From Ketobacter sp. MCCC 1A13808 (GTDB taxonomy: Bacteria; Pseudomonadota; Gammaproteobacteria; Pseudomonadales; Ketobacteraceae), in the NCBI RefSeq assembly GCF_009746715.1, contig NZ_VRKW01000020.1, positions 1-62,132 of the forward strand: a stretch of DNA of 62,132 nucleotides. The letters run 5' to 3'. The translations under genes were made by a program, and so were the position numbers. Under the pieces are notes generated by a model. The model worked only from the letters and a program-made list of their open reading frames with translations. It did not search any database and was not told where the DNA came from. Below, piece by piece: positions 54,197 through 62,132 of the stretch; position 1 is the first letter of the stretch; each line of letters opens with the position of its first letter.

Positions 54197-55717
54197 TTAT
54201 TTCAAATTAATCGTCATGTTAATACCGGTATCGGCAATATCACTTTCAAACCAACGGGCTGTAATGGTTTTGGTTTCTGTATAGAAGCGCACGGCTTGCT
54301 TACCGTAAGCGTGTTGATCACCATAGAACGAGGCTTTCCAACCGGTGAAGGAAAAGAACGGTAGGGGCACTGGAATCGGAATATTAATACCCACCTGACC
54401 TACTTCTATTTCATGTTGATACTTGCGCGCAGCGGCTCCGCTCGCTGTGAATAATGATGTACCGTTACCGCAAGGATGATTGTTTATGAGTTCGATCGCA
54501 TCTTCCAGGGTGTCCACGTTGATGACGCTCAACACAGGACCGAATACTTCTTCGTTATAAATGCTCATTTCAGGGGTGACATTGGTGAACAAGGTCGGGC
54601 CCACCCAGTTTCCGTCCGGGAAGCCATCCACTTCGCATTGGCTACCGTCAAGCAAACAGGTCGCACCTTCTTCTTTGCCCTGCGCGATCAGCTTCACCAC
54701 ACGCTGCTTTGCCTGGGGGCTTATGAGTGGTCCGTAGGCCGCTTCCGGATCATTCCAGGCGCCGGGATGTACCTGACCCAACGCTTCGGTTATATCATCA
54801 ATCCATTCGCTGGACTGCCCGACCAAAACCAACACACTGATCGCCATGCAGCGTTGCCCTGCTGCACCCACAGACGCGCCCACAATGTTGTTAATCACTT
54901 GCTGGCGATTGGCATCGGGCATAACCACCATATGGTTTTTGGCACCAGCAAACGCCTGCACGCGTTTCATATTGGCGGTACCGGTGCTATAGATATATTG
55001 TCCGACCGGCACAGAACCAACGAACGAAATGGCTTTCACATCAGGCTCGGTCAATAACGTGTCCACTTGTTCTTTGCGGCCATGCACAACCTGAAGCACA
55101 TCGGGCGGCGCTCCTGCTTCAAGAAACAATTCCGCAAGCCGCATTGGCGTCATCGGATCTTGCTCTGAAGGTTTCAGAATAAAGGTATTACCGCAGGCAA
55201 TAGCGAGAGGGAACATCCACAAGGGAATCATGGCCGGAAAGTTAAAAGGGGTAATACCGACACACACACCAAGAGGCTGCATGTAGGAATAAGTGTCGAT
55301 CGAGGTGGCAACATTCTCAACGGTTTCGCCCATCATCAGGCTGGGCACATTCGCAGCGTGCTCAACTACTTCAATGCCACGCCACACATCGCCTTTTGCG
55401 TCTTCAAAGGTCTTGCCGGTTTCTTTGGCCAGAATCTCTGCCAGTTCGTCATGGTGCTTTTTCAACAACCCCTGATACGCCAGCATAATCCGGGCACGGG
55501 CAGGCACCGGAATATTGCGCCAGGTTTTGAATGCGTTTTTAGCGCTGTCGATGGCCTGGCGCATTTCCTCTGCGGTGGTACAGGGCACCTTCGCGATCAC
55601 TTTTTGCGTCGCAGGATCGTTTACTTCAATCCATTCATCGCTGGAACTGTATTGAAATTCACCACCGATAAGCTGCTTTACTTTCGTTATGCTGTTGTCT
55701 TGGTTGCTCTGTGTCAT
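54197..55717 (-). CDS. mmsA: Methylmalonate-semialdehyde dehydrogenase MmsA
   Basis: A 506-residue CoA-acylating aldehyde dehydrogenase giving propionyl-CoA. The nucleotide segment [20 protein letters not shown], the [12 protein letters not shown] loop and the catalytic Cys in [13 protein letters not shown] are typical of the MMSDH group, which also carries the [11 protein letters not shown] block near the C-terminus. It heads the leftward mms cluster and is divergent from an AraC-type gene at 55851, like mmsA/mmsR in Pseudomonas. Confidence 0.94.
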   Translation of the reverse strand: MTQSNQDNSITKVKQLIGGEFQYSSSDEWIEVNDPATQKVIAKVPCTTAEEMRQAIDSAKNAFKTWRNIPVPARARIMLAYQGLLKKHHDELAEILAKETGKTFEDAKGDVWRGIEVVEHAANVPSLMMGETVENVATSIDTYSYMQPLGVCVGITPFNFPAMIPLWMFPLAIACGNTFILKPSEQDPMTPMRLAELFLEAGAPPDVLQVVHGRKEQVDTLLTEPDVKAISFVGSVPVGQYIYSTGTANMKRVQAFAGAKNHMVVMPDANRQQVINNIVGASVGAAGQRCMAISVLVLVGQSSEWIDDITEALGQVHPGAWNDPEAAYGPLISPQAKQRVVKLIAQGKEEGATCLLDGSQCEVDGFPDGNWVGPTLFTNVTPEMSIYNEEVFGPVLSVINVDTLEDAIELINNHPCGNGTSLFTASGAAARKYQHEIEVGQVGINIPIPVPLPFFSFTGWKASFYGDQHAYGKQAVRFYTETKTITARWFESDIADTGINMTINLK

Positions 55718-55850
55718 GATCGATTCCTGGGTTGCACGGGGATACTTGTGTCCTGCCTATCTTTGTAGCATAACCGACAGCGAAGTGACATTGACGATAT
55801 TGCGGATAAAGTGGACTATATTGTGATTATGGTAATTGGCAGGAGCCCTT

Positions 55851-56732
55851 ATGCCCGTTTCTTCCGGCTGGCCGCTTAAACCCGGTGCTATCCGATTTTT
55901 TGTTCCTCTGTTTGCAAGCCGGCAACTGCGGCAACACCCGTTGACTGAATCGTTATATATCAACGGCATGGGGTTGTATCCCTGTGCCGAGGGGCATCTG
56001 ATGGAGCGCTCTGACCATGAAGACCATTTATTAATGTATTGCTCAGCGGGAAAAGGATATGTCTCGGCCGGAGGCAAACGCACGCCGGTCTCCGCGGGTC
56101 AACTCATCTTGATTCCCAAAGGAACAGCCCATGAATACGGCGCCGATTCCCACACCCCATGGACACTCTATTGGGTTCACTTTTCGGGCACCCGCGCAAG
56201 TCACTATATCGAACACATCGGGCTGTCCGAAGGGAATTGTGTAGCGACCATCGGCTTGCACCCGAAAATAGTGGCGGATTTTGAGTCCATCTTCGATGCG
56301 AGGGAAACCGGATACAACATGAAGGCACTGATTCATGCATCCCAGTGCTTAAAGCAATTTATAAGTTACCTGGCCATGCTCACCAGCCGACAACTGCAAC
56401 CTTCACGTAGCCAGATTGATCTGGCGGCAATTCAAACACTGATGAAGTCCAATCTGCATGGGGATCTTGAGCTGGAAACGCTGGCCGAGTTGGCGCACCT
56501 CTCCAAATACCACTTCAGCAAGCGATATAAAGAAATTACCGGGTATGCCCCCATTCAGCATTTTATTCACCTGAAAATGGAGCGGGCCTGTTATCTGCTG
56601 GATGTGTCATCGCGCTCTGTTGCAGAAGTTGCGGAAACCCTCGGATACGATGACGCCCACTATTTTTCCAGGTTATTTAAAAAGGTGACCGGCTTATCCC
56701 CAAGGGAATACCGCAAACTGGAAAATGTGTAG
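55851..56732 (+). CDS. mmsR: AraC-family regulator, probable mms operon activator
   Basis: A 293-residue regulator. Residues about 40-160 form a cupin-type effector domain (HEDHLLMYCSAGKGYVSAGG, LIPKGTAHEYGAD, PWTLYWVHFSG); residues about 190-290 form the two-HTH AraC domain (LETLAELAHLSKYHFSKRYKE, VAEVAETLGYDDAHYFSRLFKK). The start is ATG 55851, with GGAG upstream. It is divergent from mmsA, which supports a regulator of the valine pathway, as MmsR in Pseudomonas. The effector is not known. Confidence 0.85.
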   Translation: MPVSSGWPLKPGAIRFFVPLFASRQLRQHPLTESLYINGMGLYPCAEGHLMERSDHEDHLLMYCSAGKGYVSAGGKRTPVSAGQLILIPKGTAHEYGADSHTPWTLYWVHFSGTRASHYIEHIGLSEGNCVATIGLHPKIVADFESIFDARETGYNMKALIHASQCLKQFISYLAMLTSRQLQPSRSQIDLAAIQTLMKSNLHGDLELETLAELAHLSKYHFSKRYKEITGYAPIQHFIHLKMERACYLLDVSSRSVAEVAETLGYDDAHYFSRLFKKVTGLSPREYRKLENV

Positions 56733-56736
56733 CGAC

Positions 56737-57441
56737 TCAATCGGGGACGGACCAGTCCACCGGCGCCAGCTTTCTCGATTTCAGATAGGCGTTGGCCTGC
56801 GAAAAGTGTTTGCAACCAAAAAAGCCCCGGTGCGATGACAGTGGTGAGGGGTGCGGGGATTTAAGAACACAATGTTTTTTTACATTAATGAACTGACCTT
56901 TTTTTTGGGCATAGCTACCCCAGAGCATAAACACAATACCCTCACGCTTTTCATTCAACTCACGGATCACCGCATCCGTAAATTGCTCCCAGCCTTGCCC
57001 CTGATGAGCTGCCGCTTTGGACTGTTCAACTGTCAGCACGCTGTTCAAAAGTAGCACCCCCTGCTCCGCCCAATGGTTTAAACAGCCATGGGACGGAATA
57101 GGCAAGCCCAAATCGTCCTGTATTTCTTTGAATATATTGCGTAGAGAGGGAGGAAACGGCACCCCTTTGCGAACAGAAAAGCACAACCCGTGCGCCTGAT
57201 TCGGCCCGTGATAGGGATCCTGCCCCAGAATAACCACTTTGACCTGCTCGAACGGAGTCAGGTTAAACGCATTAAAATACTCGCTTCCCGGCGGGTATAT
57301 GATTTTTCCGGCTTGCTTTTGTTGCTGCAAAAAAACTTTCAACGCCTTCATATAAGGCTGCTCAAATTCCGGCAGAAGATGGGCTCTCCAGCTCGGCTCA
57401 AGTTTTATCGTATCTGAAGACTTGGACATTTTTGCGTTCAC
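56737..57441 (-). CDS. ung: Uracil-DNA glycosylase
   Basis: A 234-residue family 1 uracil-DNA glycosylase. The water-activating Asp is D75 in [20 protein letters not shown]; the uracil pocket and DNA-intercalation loop are [18 protein letters not shown]. It removes uracil from DNA in base excision repair. It ends four bases from the convergent mmsR gene. Standard length. Confidence 0.95.
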   Translation of the reverse strand: MNAKMSKSSDTIKLEPSWRAHLLPEFEQPYMKALKVFLQQQKQAGKIIYPPGSEYFNAFNLTPFEQVKVVILGQDPYHGPNQAHGLCFSVRKGVPFPPSLRNIFKEIQDDLGLPIPSHGCLNHWAEQGVLLLNSVLTVEQSKAAAHQGQGWEQFTDAVIRELNEKREGIVFMLWGSYAQKKGQFINVKKHCVLKSPHPSPLSSHRGFFGCKHFSQANAYLKSRKLAPVDWSVPD

Positions 57442-57463
57442 TAAGAATTATTGAAAATTACGC

Positions 57464-58132
57464 CTATAAAAAGGCACGTAGTTGACGCTGCATTATTTTA
57501 TTGGCGCGTTGTTCATCAAATTCCTCCACCGGAACCATCAGTGCTTCATGTTCGAGCCGGTCTAAAGTACCTATTAATAACTCTCCGGCAATGTCGGGAT
57601 CCGCGACGCCGATGACTCGGCACAGCTCCGTCATTTCGCTCATCAGATATTCAAAATACGCTTTTGCCACTTCACGCAACCGACTATCACGCAGGCACTC
57701 ATGCTTGAATGCTTGCTCTGCAATCATATGATCGCGTTTTTCTGTTAGCTCGTGCTTGAGGAAGGCTACAATCATCATGGCCAACGCCTCGACCACTCGA
57801 TTGTTTGTTTCGGTGCTACTACCGACGTAGGCCTTATGCTCGCCGATAAATTCACCCACATTCTTGTAAATCGGGTCCAGTACGTCGTTCATTGCGTTTT
57901 CAGCGAATAAAATAAACGTATCAGCAATCAGATCGGATATGTCTTTAAAGTAATATGTGGTTGCAGAAAGAGGAACATTGGCTTCCTTGGCAACGGCTCT
58001 GTGCCGAATCCCTCTCACACCATCGGCAACGACAATTCGTAGAGAGGCTTCAAGGATAGCGCGTCGACGTTGTTCACTACGGGCACGGGAGGCTTTACGT
58101 CCACGATAATTTAAGGTGGTATCTTCTGACAT
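57464..58132 (-). CDS. TetR-family transcriptional regulator
   Basis: A 222-residue regulator. The N-terminal HTH (RRAILEASLRIVVADGV, IRHRAVAKEANVPLSATTYYF, then KDISDLIADTFI) is typical of TetR repressors; the C-terminal ligand domain has no recognisable signature. The start is ATG 58132; a GTG four codons upstream is the alternative. The GGTCA-N5-TGACC palindrome at 58445 lies about 310 bases upstream, beyond a terminator, so it could be its operator or unrelated. The preceding DUF2236 gene is transcribed in the same direction and may be a target. Confidence 0.85.
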   Translation of the reverse strand: MSEDTTLNYRGRKASRARSEQRRRAILEASLRIVVADGVRGIRHRAVAKEANVPLSATTYYFKDISDLIADTFILFAENAMNDVLDPIYKNVGEFIGEHKAYVGSSTETNNRVVEALAMMIVAFLKHELTEKRDHMIAEQAFKHECLRDSRLREVAKAYFEYLMSEMTELCRVIGVADPDIAGELLIGTLDRLEHEALMVPVEEFDEQRANKIMQRQLRAFL

Positions 58133-58248
58133 TTTGTTGGGCACCCATCAGTCATACAAAATCAGATGATACGTGAAAATGCTAATCATTTCATAGCGAT
58201 AAGGAACAATAACAACCAATTTAGAGAGCAATCAACAAACAATTAAGC

Positions 58249-58287
58249 AAAAAAAGGCCCCATCTACGGGGGAATGTAGAGTGGGGC
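58249..58287 (-). terminator. Rho-independent terminator after the DUF2236 gene
   Basis: On the minus strand a stem GCCCCA...TGGGGC (58287-58282 with 58262-58257) is extended by CTAC/GTAG, loop about eight bases, then a run of seven T (complement of the A run at 58249-58255). This is a good intrinsic terminator for transcripts leaving the DUF2236 gene leftward. Confidence 0.75.
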
Positions 58288-58444
58288 TCCCAGCAAGAAA
58301 CAGAACAGCTTGTTCTAATTATGTCGCTGCTATTGGTTGTTTTGCAATCGCCTTGCCAACTTTTCTATTCGCGCTATCCAATTGATATTGGTTAGGTTTT
58401 CTACTTTTTACACAACGAAATCAGGGCAGGCTATTTCCCGACCA

Positions 58445-58459
58445 GGTCACAATGTGACC
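58445..58459. promoter_or_regulatory. 15-bp palindrome GGTCA-N5-TGACC
   Basis: GGTCAC-AAT-GTGACC, a perfect dyad, just past the stop of the DUF2236 gene. It has the same half-sites and spacing as 21692-21706. Flanking GACC (left) and GGTC (right) extend the symmetry. It could be an operator for the TetR gene or part of a hairpin at the end of the DUF2236 transcript. Confidence 0.45.
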
Positions 58460-58466
58460 AAATGGG

Positions 58467-59609
58467 TCAGGCCAGGCTCCGAAAAGCAAAGCGTTCGGGG
58501 TTGCCCCCCAAGCCATCAAATATGTTTTTCCGGCGCAGTTTGTGATTACTCTGTTCAACCAACTTTTGCAGCATTTCAGGAGCAAAATAACGGCCTTTCG
58601 CTGTAACCCGAATGACTTCACGCAACAGGCGCACCCGAATACGATCCGCTAATTCTGGTTTCAAATTAATGTCATGTGCCACCAAAGGCCCGATTAACAA
58701 CTCACTAAACGCGGTCAGCATACCCTCTGAAAGGTAAAACGGCGCTTGGCCTGCCATGTTCCTCAACAGGGCTTTTGCCAGTTTTTCACTATCCGGGCTC
58801 GGGCTATATAAGTGGGAAGACAATTGCAGCGCCAGCATTTCCTGCTCCTCCAGGGTGGCCGGCAATAAATCATTGTGCACGCCTAACACGTGCCCGGCGT
58901 AGCGCCAGAAATATTGCATCAGACTCTTTTCCTCGTAACTGAGGTTGACCCCCAGGTTACCGATGCCCCGCGCAACCATGAAATCAAACTCCATCACCGT
59001 GCCAGCCATGTCTTCCTGATTAATAGGCTGGTCGTATTTCTGCACATTCCATTTTCCGGAGTTCCACAAAAATTGGCGAACGGCAGAATGAATAAGTCGC
59101 ACCTCAACCAGGGTGCGATGGCCGATGCTGCCAGGACGGATATTGCCCTCACCAACCATATTGTGGAGCAATTGTCCGGTTTCATAGATACGGCGGGTAA
59201 CGTCTTTTTGCAGGCGGCCGGTCGCCACCAGCACCTGGGATGGCTTGTTATAGGCATAGCCTTCAACCAGGCTACTGCACAGTAAGACCAAGCCCTGCAA
59301 AGGCGCATAGCGGCGAAATACACGGCTGCCCTCTTCCAACGCATCAAAATCCACCCAGCCCGGAACTTCATGGCATTGACGCATGAAATCCTCAAAAACG
59401 CCGCCTTCTTGCTTTGCTCTTAGTTCAACCTCATCGAGCATATCTGAGGGTCTGCCACGCTTAATCAGCGCAGTGCAGGCGTCTGCGGAATCGTCACACA
59501 CCTGCCGCCATTGTTCCAACTTGGCATGAGAATAACGATCCCACCAAATTCGTTGTTGCGGGGTTTGCGGGCCTTTCTCTATTTTTATTAGTTCTTCTGT
59601 TGTAGGCAT
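58467..59609 (-). CDS. DUF2236 / MpaB-type oxygenase-like protein
   Basis: A 380-residue protein of the DUF2236 (oxygenase MpaB, latex-clearing protein relative) group. Recognisable blocks are PGWVDFDALEEGSRVFRRY, the His-containing GHRTLVEVRLIHSAVRQFL, and INQEDMAGTVMEFDFM; the family binds haem b through conserved His residues. No signal peptide, so likely cytosolic. The substrate is unknown. It lies next to a TetR gene in the same orientation with a terminator between them. Confidence 0.75.
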   Translation of the reverse strand: MPTTEELIKIEKGPQTPQQRIWWDRYSHAKLEQWRQVCDDSADACTALIKRGRPSDMLDEVELRAKQEGGVFEDFMRQCHEVPGWVDFDALEEGSRVFRRYAPLQGLVLLCSSLVEGYAYNKPSQVLVATGRLQKDVTRRIYETGQLLHNMVGEGNIRPGSIGHRTLVEVRLIHSAVRQFLWNSGKWNVQKYDQPINQEDMAGTVMEFDFMVARGIGNLGVNLSYEEKSLMQYFWRYAGHVLGVHNDLLPATLEEQEMLALQLSSHLYSPSPDSEKLAKALLRNMAGQAPFYLSEGMLTAFSELLIGPLVAHDINLKPELADRIRVRLLREVIRVTAKGRYFAPEMLQKLVEQSNHKLRRKNIFDGLGGNPERFAFRSLA

Positions 59610-59697
59610 GAGTGCGCACCGAATGAGTGATGACTGATTGGTTCCAGAACAGTATCAGATGGTGCGCAGCCGGGCAAGAACTCATGAGTTCTGCTCT

Positions 59698-60132
59698 CTA
59701 TTTGACCACATAGCGAAGTACATCCACGACCTGGGCAGGCGTTTGAGCCCAAGCCAAAGCGGCGGCGTCTACTTCTTTAAGGGGATGAATAATCGACTCA
59801 TCATGCAAGGTGATATAGGGTTTGCCCATTGCCGAACAATAACCAGCATCAAAAGCCGCGTTCCACTGCTTGTACTTGTCACCGAATCGCACGACGACAA
59901 TATCGGCCTTCTCTATCAAGGACTGAGTGCGGATGGCATTCACTTTCGAAGACTTGTGGTCGCGCCAGAAAGCGTTTTCCTCTGCACCCAGTACGTCCCC
60001 GGCGGCATCACTGGCATCATGGTCGGTCACGGCAGAACTAAACTGAATAGGCAGTTCCAGCTTTTTTGCGCCAGCGATAATCTGCTCGCGCCAATCAGTA
60101 TGTATTTCTCCGGATAAATAGACTGTCCACAA
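59698..60132 (-). CDS. YtoQ family protein
   Basis: A 144-residue protein beginning MLWTVYLSGEIHTDW, which matches the YtoQ family; the C-terminal part contains VVVRFGDKYKQWNAAFDAGYCSA, similar to nucleoside 2-deoxyribosyltransferase-like folds, so nucleoside or nucleotide handling is a guess. The start is ATG 60132 with GAGAGAG upstream. Function is unknown. Confidence 0.75.
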   Translation of the reverse strand: MWTVYLSGEIHTDWREQIIAGAKKLELPIQFSSAVTDHDASDAAGDVLGAEENAFWRDHKSSKVNAIRTQSLIEKADIVVVRFGDKYKQWNAAFDAGYCSAMGKPYITLHDESIIHPLKEVDAAALAWAQTPAQVVDVLRYVVK

Positions 60133-60227
60133 CATAACGGCTCTCTCTTCTCTCAATATGATAAAAATAGAGCCGCATTATACACCAACGAATTGCGCTA
60201 CCGGATGCACCCACAATCCGGACATCA

Positions 60228-60698
60228 TTACTCCTCCAGCTGTACAAAGCCACCCAATACTGGACGGATCAAGCGTTTCAAAACGCCCGTATCCATTTTA
60301 ATCACCTCGGTGTGGTTCCCGGCATTGAAAGCGAGCCAATCGTGTTTCAGCAAACTTTTTTCCATATACACGCTCATTTCATACATCCCACCCAAAGGAG
60401 GCATACCGCCAACTTCGCAATCGGGAAAGCGTTTGGTAAATTCGTCTTCGCGAGCCAACACCAGACTGCTCACTTTCATCAACCGCTTTAACCGGTCGTA
60501 ATCGATCATTTGGTGAGCAGGCAACACCGCCATAGCCAGCTCTCCGTCTCCGCTCACGATAACGGTTTTAGCAAGTTGTGCTCCGGGAATATGGGCAGAC
60601 TGAGCCACTTCGGACGCCGTCACAGCCGGGGTATGGTTATAAGTGTGATAGTTAACATCGTTCTTATCCAGATATTCTGATAACGCGCGTACTGGCAT
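60228..60698 (-). CDS. YbaK/EbsC-type aminoacyl-tRNA deacylase
   Basis: A 156-residue single-domain editing protein. The family blocks are ALSEYLDKNDVNYHTYNHTP, the Lys in QLAKTVIV, and FPDCEVGGMPPLGG, the substrate-pocket loop. It hydrolyses mischarged aminoacyl-tRNA (Cys/Ala on tRNA-Pro or similar). AAGGAGG precedes the ATG. A CRP-like site lies just upstream (60713-60728). Confidence 0.87.
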   Translation of the reverse strand: MPVRALSEYLDKNDVNYHTYNHTPAVTASEVAQSAHIPGAQLAKTVIVSGDGELAMAVLPAHQMIDYDRLKRLMKVSSLVLAREDEFTKRFPDCEVGGMPPLGGMYEMSVYMEKSLLKHDWLAFNAGNHTEVIKMDTGVLKRLIRPVLGGFVQLEE

Positions 60699-60712
60699 GA
60701 CGCACCTCCTTT

Positions 60713-60728
60713 TGTGATCTACATCACG
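60713..60728. promoter_or_regulatory. CRP/Vfr-like binding site
   Basis: TGTGA-TCTACA-TCACG matches the CRP consensus TGTGA-N6-TCACA at nine of ten fixed positions. It begins 15 bases upstream of the YbaK-type start codon, so a bound protein would overlap the leader or act as a roadblock. Whether the host makes a CRP/Vfr protein is not shown in the window. Confidence 0.5.
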
Positions 60729-60751
60729 AACCTTAATTTCACCTTAAGGTT
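60729..60751. repeat. 8-bp dyad AACCTTAA-N7-TTAAGGTT
   Basis: Perfect eight-base arms (60729-60736 and 60744-60751) directly beside the CRP-like site. The ACCTTAA...TTAAGGT arms recall MerR-type operators, but no MerR gene is in the window. It may instead be a small hairpin. Confidence 0.35.
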
Positions 60752-60839
60752 AGAAGTGATTCCTAGCGCTGTCTAAATAATTAAACGAAATAACAGATTG
60801 AGTCAGGGGGCATATAGGAAGCGAAGGCAATTTGGTGGA

Positions 60840-60899
60840 CAGAAAAATTTTTATAGCACCGAACGCTAACTGGTTTTCAGGAAGCCAGACAGCGTTCGG
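60840..60899 (-). terminator. Candidate terminator after the lipoprotein gene
   Basis: Arms CCGAACGCT (60859-60867) and AGCGTTCGG (60891-60899) are perfectly complementary, with an inner CTGG/CCAG stem. On the minus strand the hairpin is followed by an A/T stretch with a run of T. It lies about 60 bases beyond the lipoprotein stop, so it can end that leftward transcript. Confidence 0.5.
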
Positions 60900-60955
60900 A
60901 CTGGGTTTCAGTCTAGGGGACCTATCTCTTTCGAAATAGAGGGGTATGGGCGTTT

Positions 60956-61327
60956 TTATGCACAGAAGCTACTTGGTAAGGGGTAGGATTTGAATACCCC
61001 TCCACCCATAGAAGCAAACATGAAACAGGAACCTGTAAATATGCCCACAGTAAAGGATTCCAGGCTGTAAATCTTTTTTGCTTCCAAAGGAAGTTTTACA
61101 TCACGACCTTGCAGCTCCTTCCCGTTCTCATCCAAGAACACGGGCTTACCCTCACGACTAAACGCATTGCGAAAAGGCAGATAATTCGCAGTGTCGTAAT
61201 GATCAGCGCCCTTACCGGGCACATTATTTTTCGCATCACCTGCGATTGCACAACCGGTTACACTCAACGAAACAGCCACACCTGCAACGCCCCCCAACAA
61301 ATACTTTTTCAACATAGCTTTATTCAT
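60956..61327 (-). CDS. Hypothetical lipoprotein
   Basis: A 123-residue protein with a type II signal peptide and lipobox LSVTGC; Cys26 would be lipidated, and Ala at +2 favours the outer membrane. The mature part begins with charged and polar residues (DAKNNVPGKGADHYDT) and ends with a hydrophobic Gly-rich stretch (VGIFTGSCFMFASMGGG). No known motif. It is encoded nine bases after the stop of the truncated barrel gene in the same direction, so it may have been its partner in an operon. Confidence 0.7.
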   Translation of the reverse strand: MNKAMLKKYLLGGVAGVAVSLSVTGCAIAGDAKNNVPGKGADHYDTANYLPFRNAFSREGKPVFLDENGKELQGRDVKLPLEAKKIYSLESFTVGIFTGSCFMFASMGGGVFKSYPLPSSFCA

Positions 61328-61336
61328 ATCTTGCTC

Positions 61337-62020
61337 CTATATATTAATATTGATTGCCGCAAACCACAGGCGCCCGGGATAAAATGCTAATGTCGTAGCG
61401 TCGTAATTTACAAACTCATCAGACTCATCAAATAGATTATCCAATCCGAATTCAAGCGAGCCAAAGTGGCCTGGAAAGCGATAACCTGCGATTACGCTAG
61501 TAATCCATGTATTCTGTTTTTGTCGATCGGGAGATTGTAATGAACTAAACCTTTGCTTGAAGTAGGTCTGCTTTACTGTAAATGAAGCGCCATTATCAGC
61601 GAACAATGATACGACAAAAGGGACAGAATAAAGATCAACATAGAGTGAATCAGATTCTGAAACAATCTCAGCCGTCGACCGACGATCCCACCCCAGTCCC
61701 ATAGACATAGAAACTTGAACATTTGGTATATATTGAAAGTAGGCGTCGGCTATCCGTTCCTTAGTCGACAAGGTATCGACAATTTCAGTACCATTGCGAA
61801 CGGCCTCGAGCTCCAGATTTCGATCTACATAAGAAATCCCATATGCGAAAAAGCGTGACAACGCCTTATCAATTGCGATCGAGTAGTTCTTACTCCGGGT
61901 TCCAGCAGGGTCTGAATAAAACTGCGAGAACCCCATCAAAGTCGTTGGTTCAATAGTCTGATTTGCTGCATAGTAACCTTGGAAATTTTCAATGTAGGCT
62001 ATACGCAACCTCGGAACGTG
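61337..62020 (-). pseudogene. 5'-truncated outer-membrane beta-barrel protein (C-terminal part)
   Basis: The frame encodes about 223 residues of alternating aromatic/polar strands with a terminal aromatic-rich strand, as in TonB-receptor- or TPR-barrel-type outer-membrane proteins. A block NQTIEPTTLMGFSQF followed by SDPAGTRSKNYS is like barrel proteins with 'QT.EPT...GFNQFF.D..GT' repeats. There is no start codon with a ribosome binding site and no signal peptide; the frame closes upstream at a stop (62023-62021). The upstream DNA does not continue the barrel. I read it as the tail of a gene cut by an insertion or rearrangement. Confidence 0.6.
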
Positions 62021-62050
62021 TCAACCTGATTTGCACCAGCTCTTTAAAAA

Positions 62051-62131
62051 TTAAATTGCATTTGCCCTCTTTAGCGTAGGGAAATTTACTCCGAATTCGC
62101 GTTCTGGTGTACCTTCGCCCTCCGGGGCTGG
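62051..62131 (-). CDS. Possible C-terminal end of an unidentified protein, cut by the window edge
   Basis: A minus-strand frame enters from the right edge and ends at TAA 62053-62051. It reads PAPEGEGTPEREFGVNFPT and a few more residues, a proline/glutamate-rich tail. I do not recognise it. It may be the end of a gene of the element that truncated the barrel gene, or chance. The sequence beyond the window is needed. Confidence 0.2.
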   Translation of the reverse strand, partial: PAPEGEGTPEREFGVNFPTLKRANAI

Positions 62132-62132
62132 A

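Larger units (their letters stand above)
58145..58466. other. 322-bp region between TetR and DUF2236 genes
   Basis: Contains a terminator hairpin for leftward transcription (58249-58287) and, near its right end, the palindrome at 58445-58459. No gene was seen. The TetR promoter should lie to the left of the terminator. Confidence 0.45.

Noticed and set aside
55741-55850. Sigma-70-like TTGACG at 55791 upstream of mmsR
   Set aside because: No -10 at a convincing 16-18 base spacing; the mmsA/mmsR promoters could not be placed.

Overview
The window reads as chromosomal DNA of an aerobic, heterotrophic gammaproteobacterium of the Pseudomonadales/Oceanospirillales kind (Ketobacter- or Alcanivorax-like; this is inferred from gene order and protein resemblance, no database was searched). 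The support is classic conserved neighbourhoods: nadB divergent from rpoE-rseA-rseB-rseC-lepA-lepB-DUF4845-rnc-era-recO-pdxJ-acpS, next to a GacS/BarA kinase, and then cysM-exonuclease-rlmD-relA-mazG-moaA-moaB-moeA.

Layout. Positions 1-2035 form a small accessory patch: the 5' end of an IS256-type element, an orphan HsdR-N-like nuclease, a decayed serine-recombinase fragment and a tRNA-Leu(TAG). Positions 2090-10203 hold a response regulator with a degenerate GGDEF, a coiled-coil membrane protein, an OleD/3beta-HSD-like SDR overlapping an alpha/beta hydrolase, an orphan exported protein, a membrane GGDEF-EAL protein and a thiolase. Positions 10496-16956 carry a FabY-like ketosynthase followed by a leucine/valine dehydrogenase and a branched-chain keto acid dehydrogenase operon (E1alpha, E1beta, E2). 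Positions 16961-24843 hold a 7TMR-PAS-GGDEF-EAL protein, a DUF1499 protein, CmoM, a small ORF, an iron alcohol dehydrogenase with an SCP2-like partner, a DUF2789 protein and an acyl-CoA-binding protein. Positions 24873-50895 are mostly core housekeeping. Positions 50930-56732 are the distal valine pathway (mmsB, HIBCH, isobutyryl-CoA dehydrogenase, mmsA) with a divergent AraC regulator. Positions 56737-62132 hold ung, a TetR regulator, a DUF2236 oxygenase-like protein, YtoQ, a YbaK deacylase, a lipoprotein and a 5'-truncated outer-membrane barrel.

How the genes work together. The bkd cluster and the mms cluster, about 35 kb apart, together encode most of valine degradation from transamination or oxidative deamination to propionyl-CoA. 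The thiolase, ACBP, FabY-like enzyme and SCP2-like protein fit a lipid-oriented metabolism. Three c-di-GMP-domain proteins, an HDOD protein and the GacS-type kinase point to elaborate surface or biofilm signalling; one GGDEF is clearly degenerate and one is altered.

I did not find a clearly new multi-gene defence or biosynthetic system. The best leads are a repeated dyad GGTCA-N5-TGACC at two unlinked loci, a strong palindrome upstream of the SCP2-like/ADH pair, the FabY-LeuDH-BCKDH juxtaposition with recurrent AACCGTTT motifs, the solitary nuclease in the accessory patch, and the disrupted outer-membrane gene at the right edge. Start codons were moved inward from the longest open frame where a ribosome binding site or family N-terminus argued for it.
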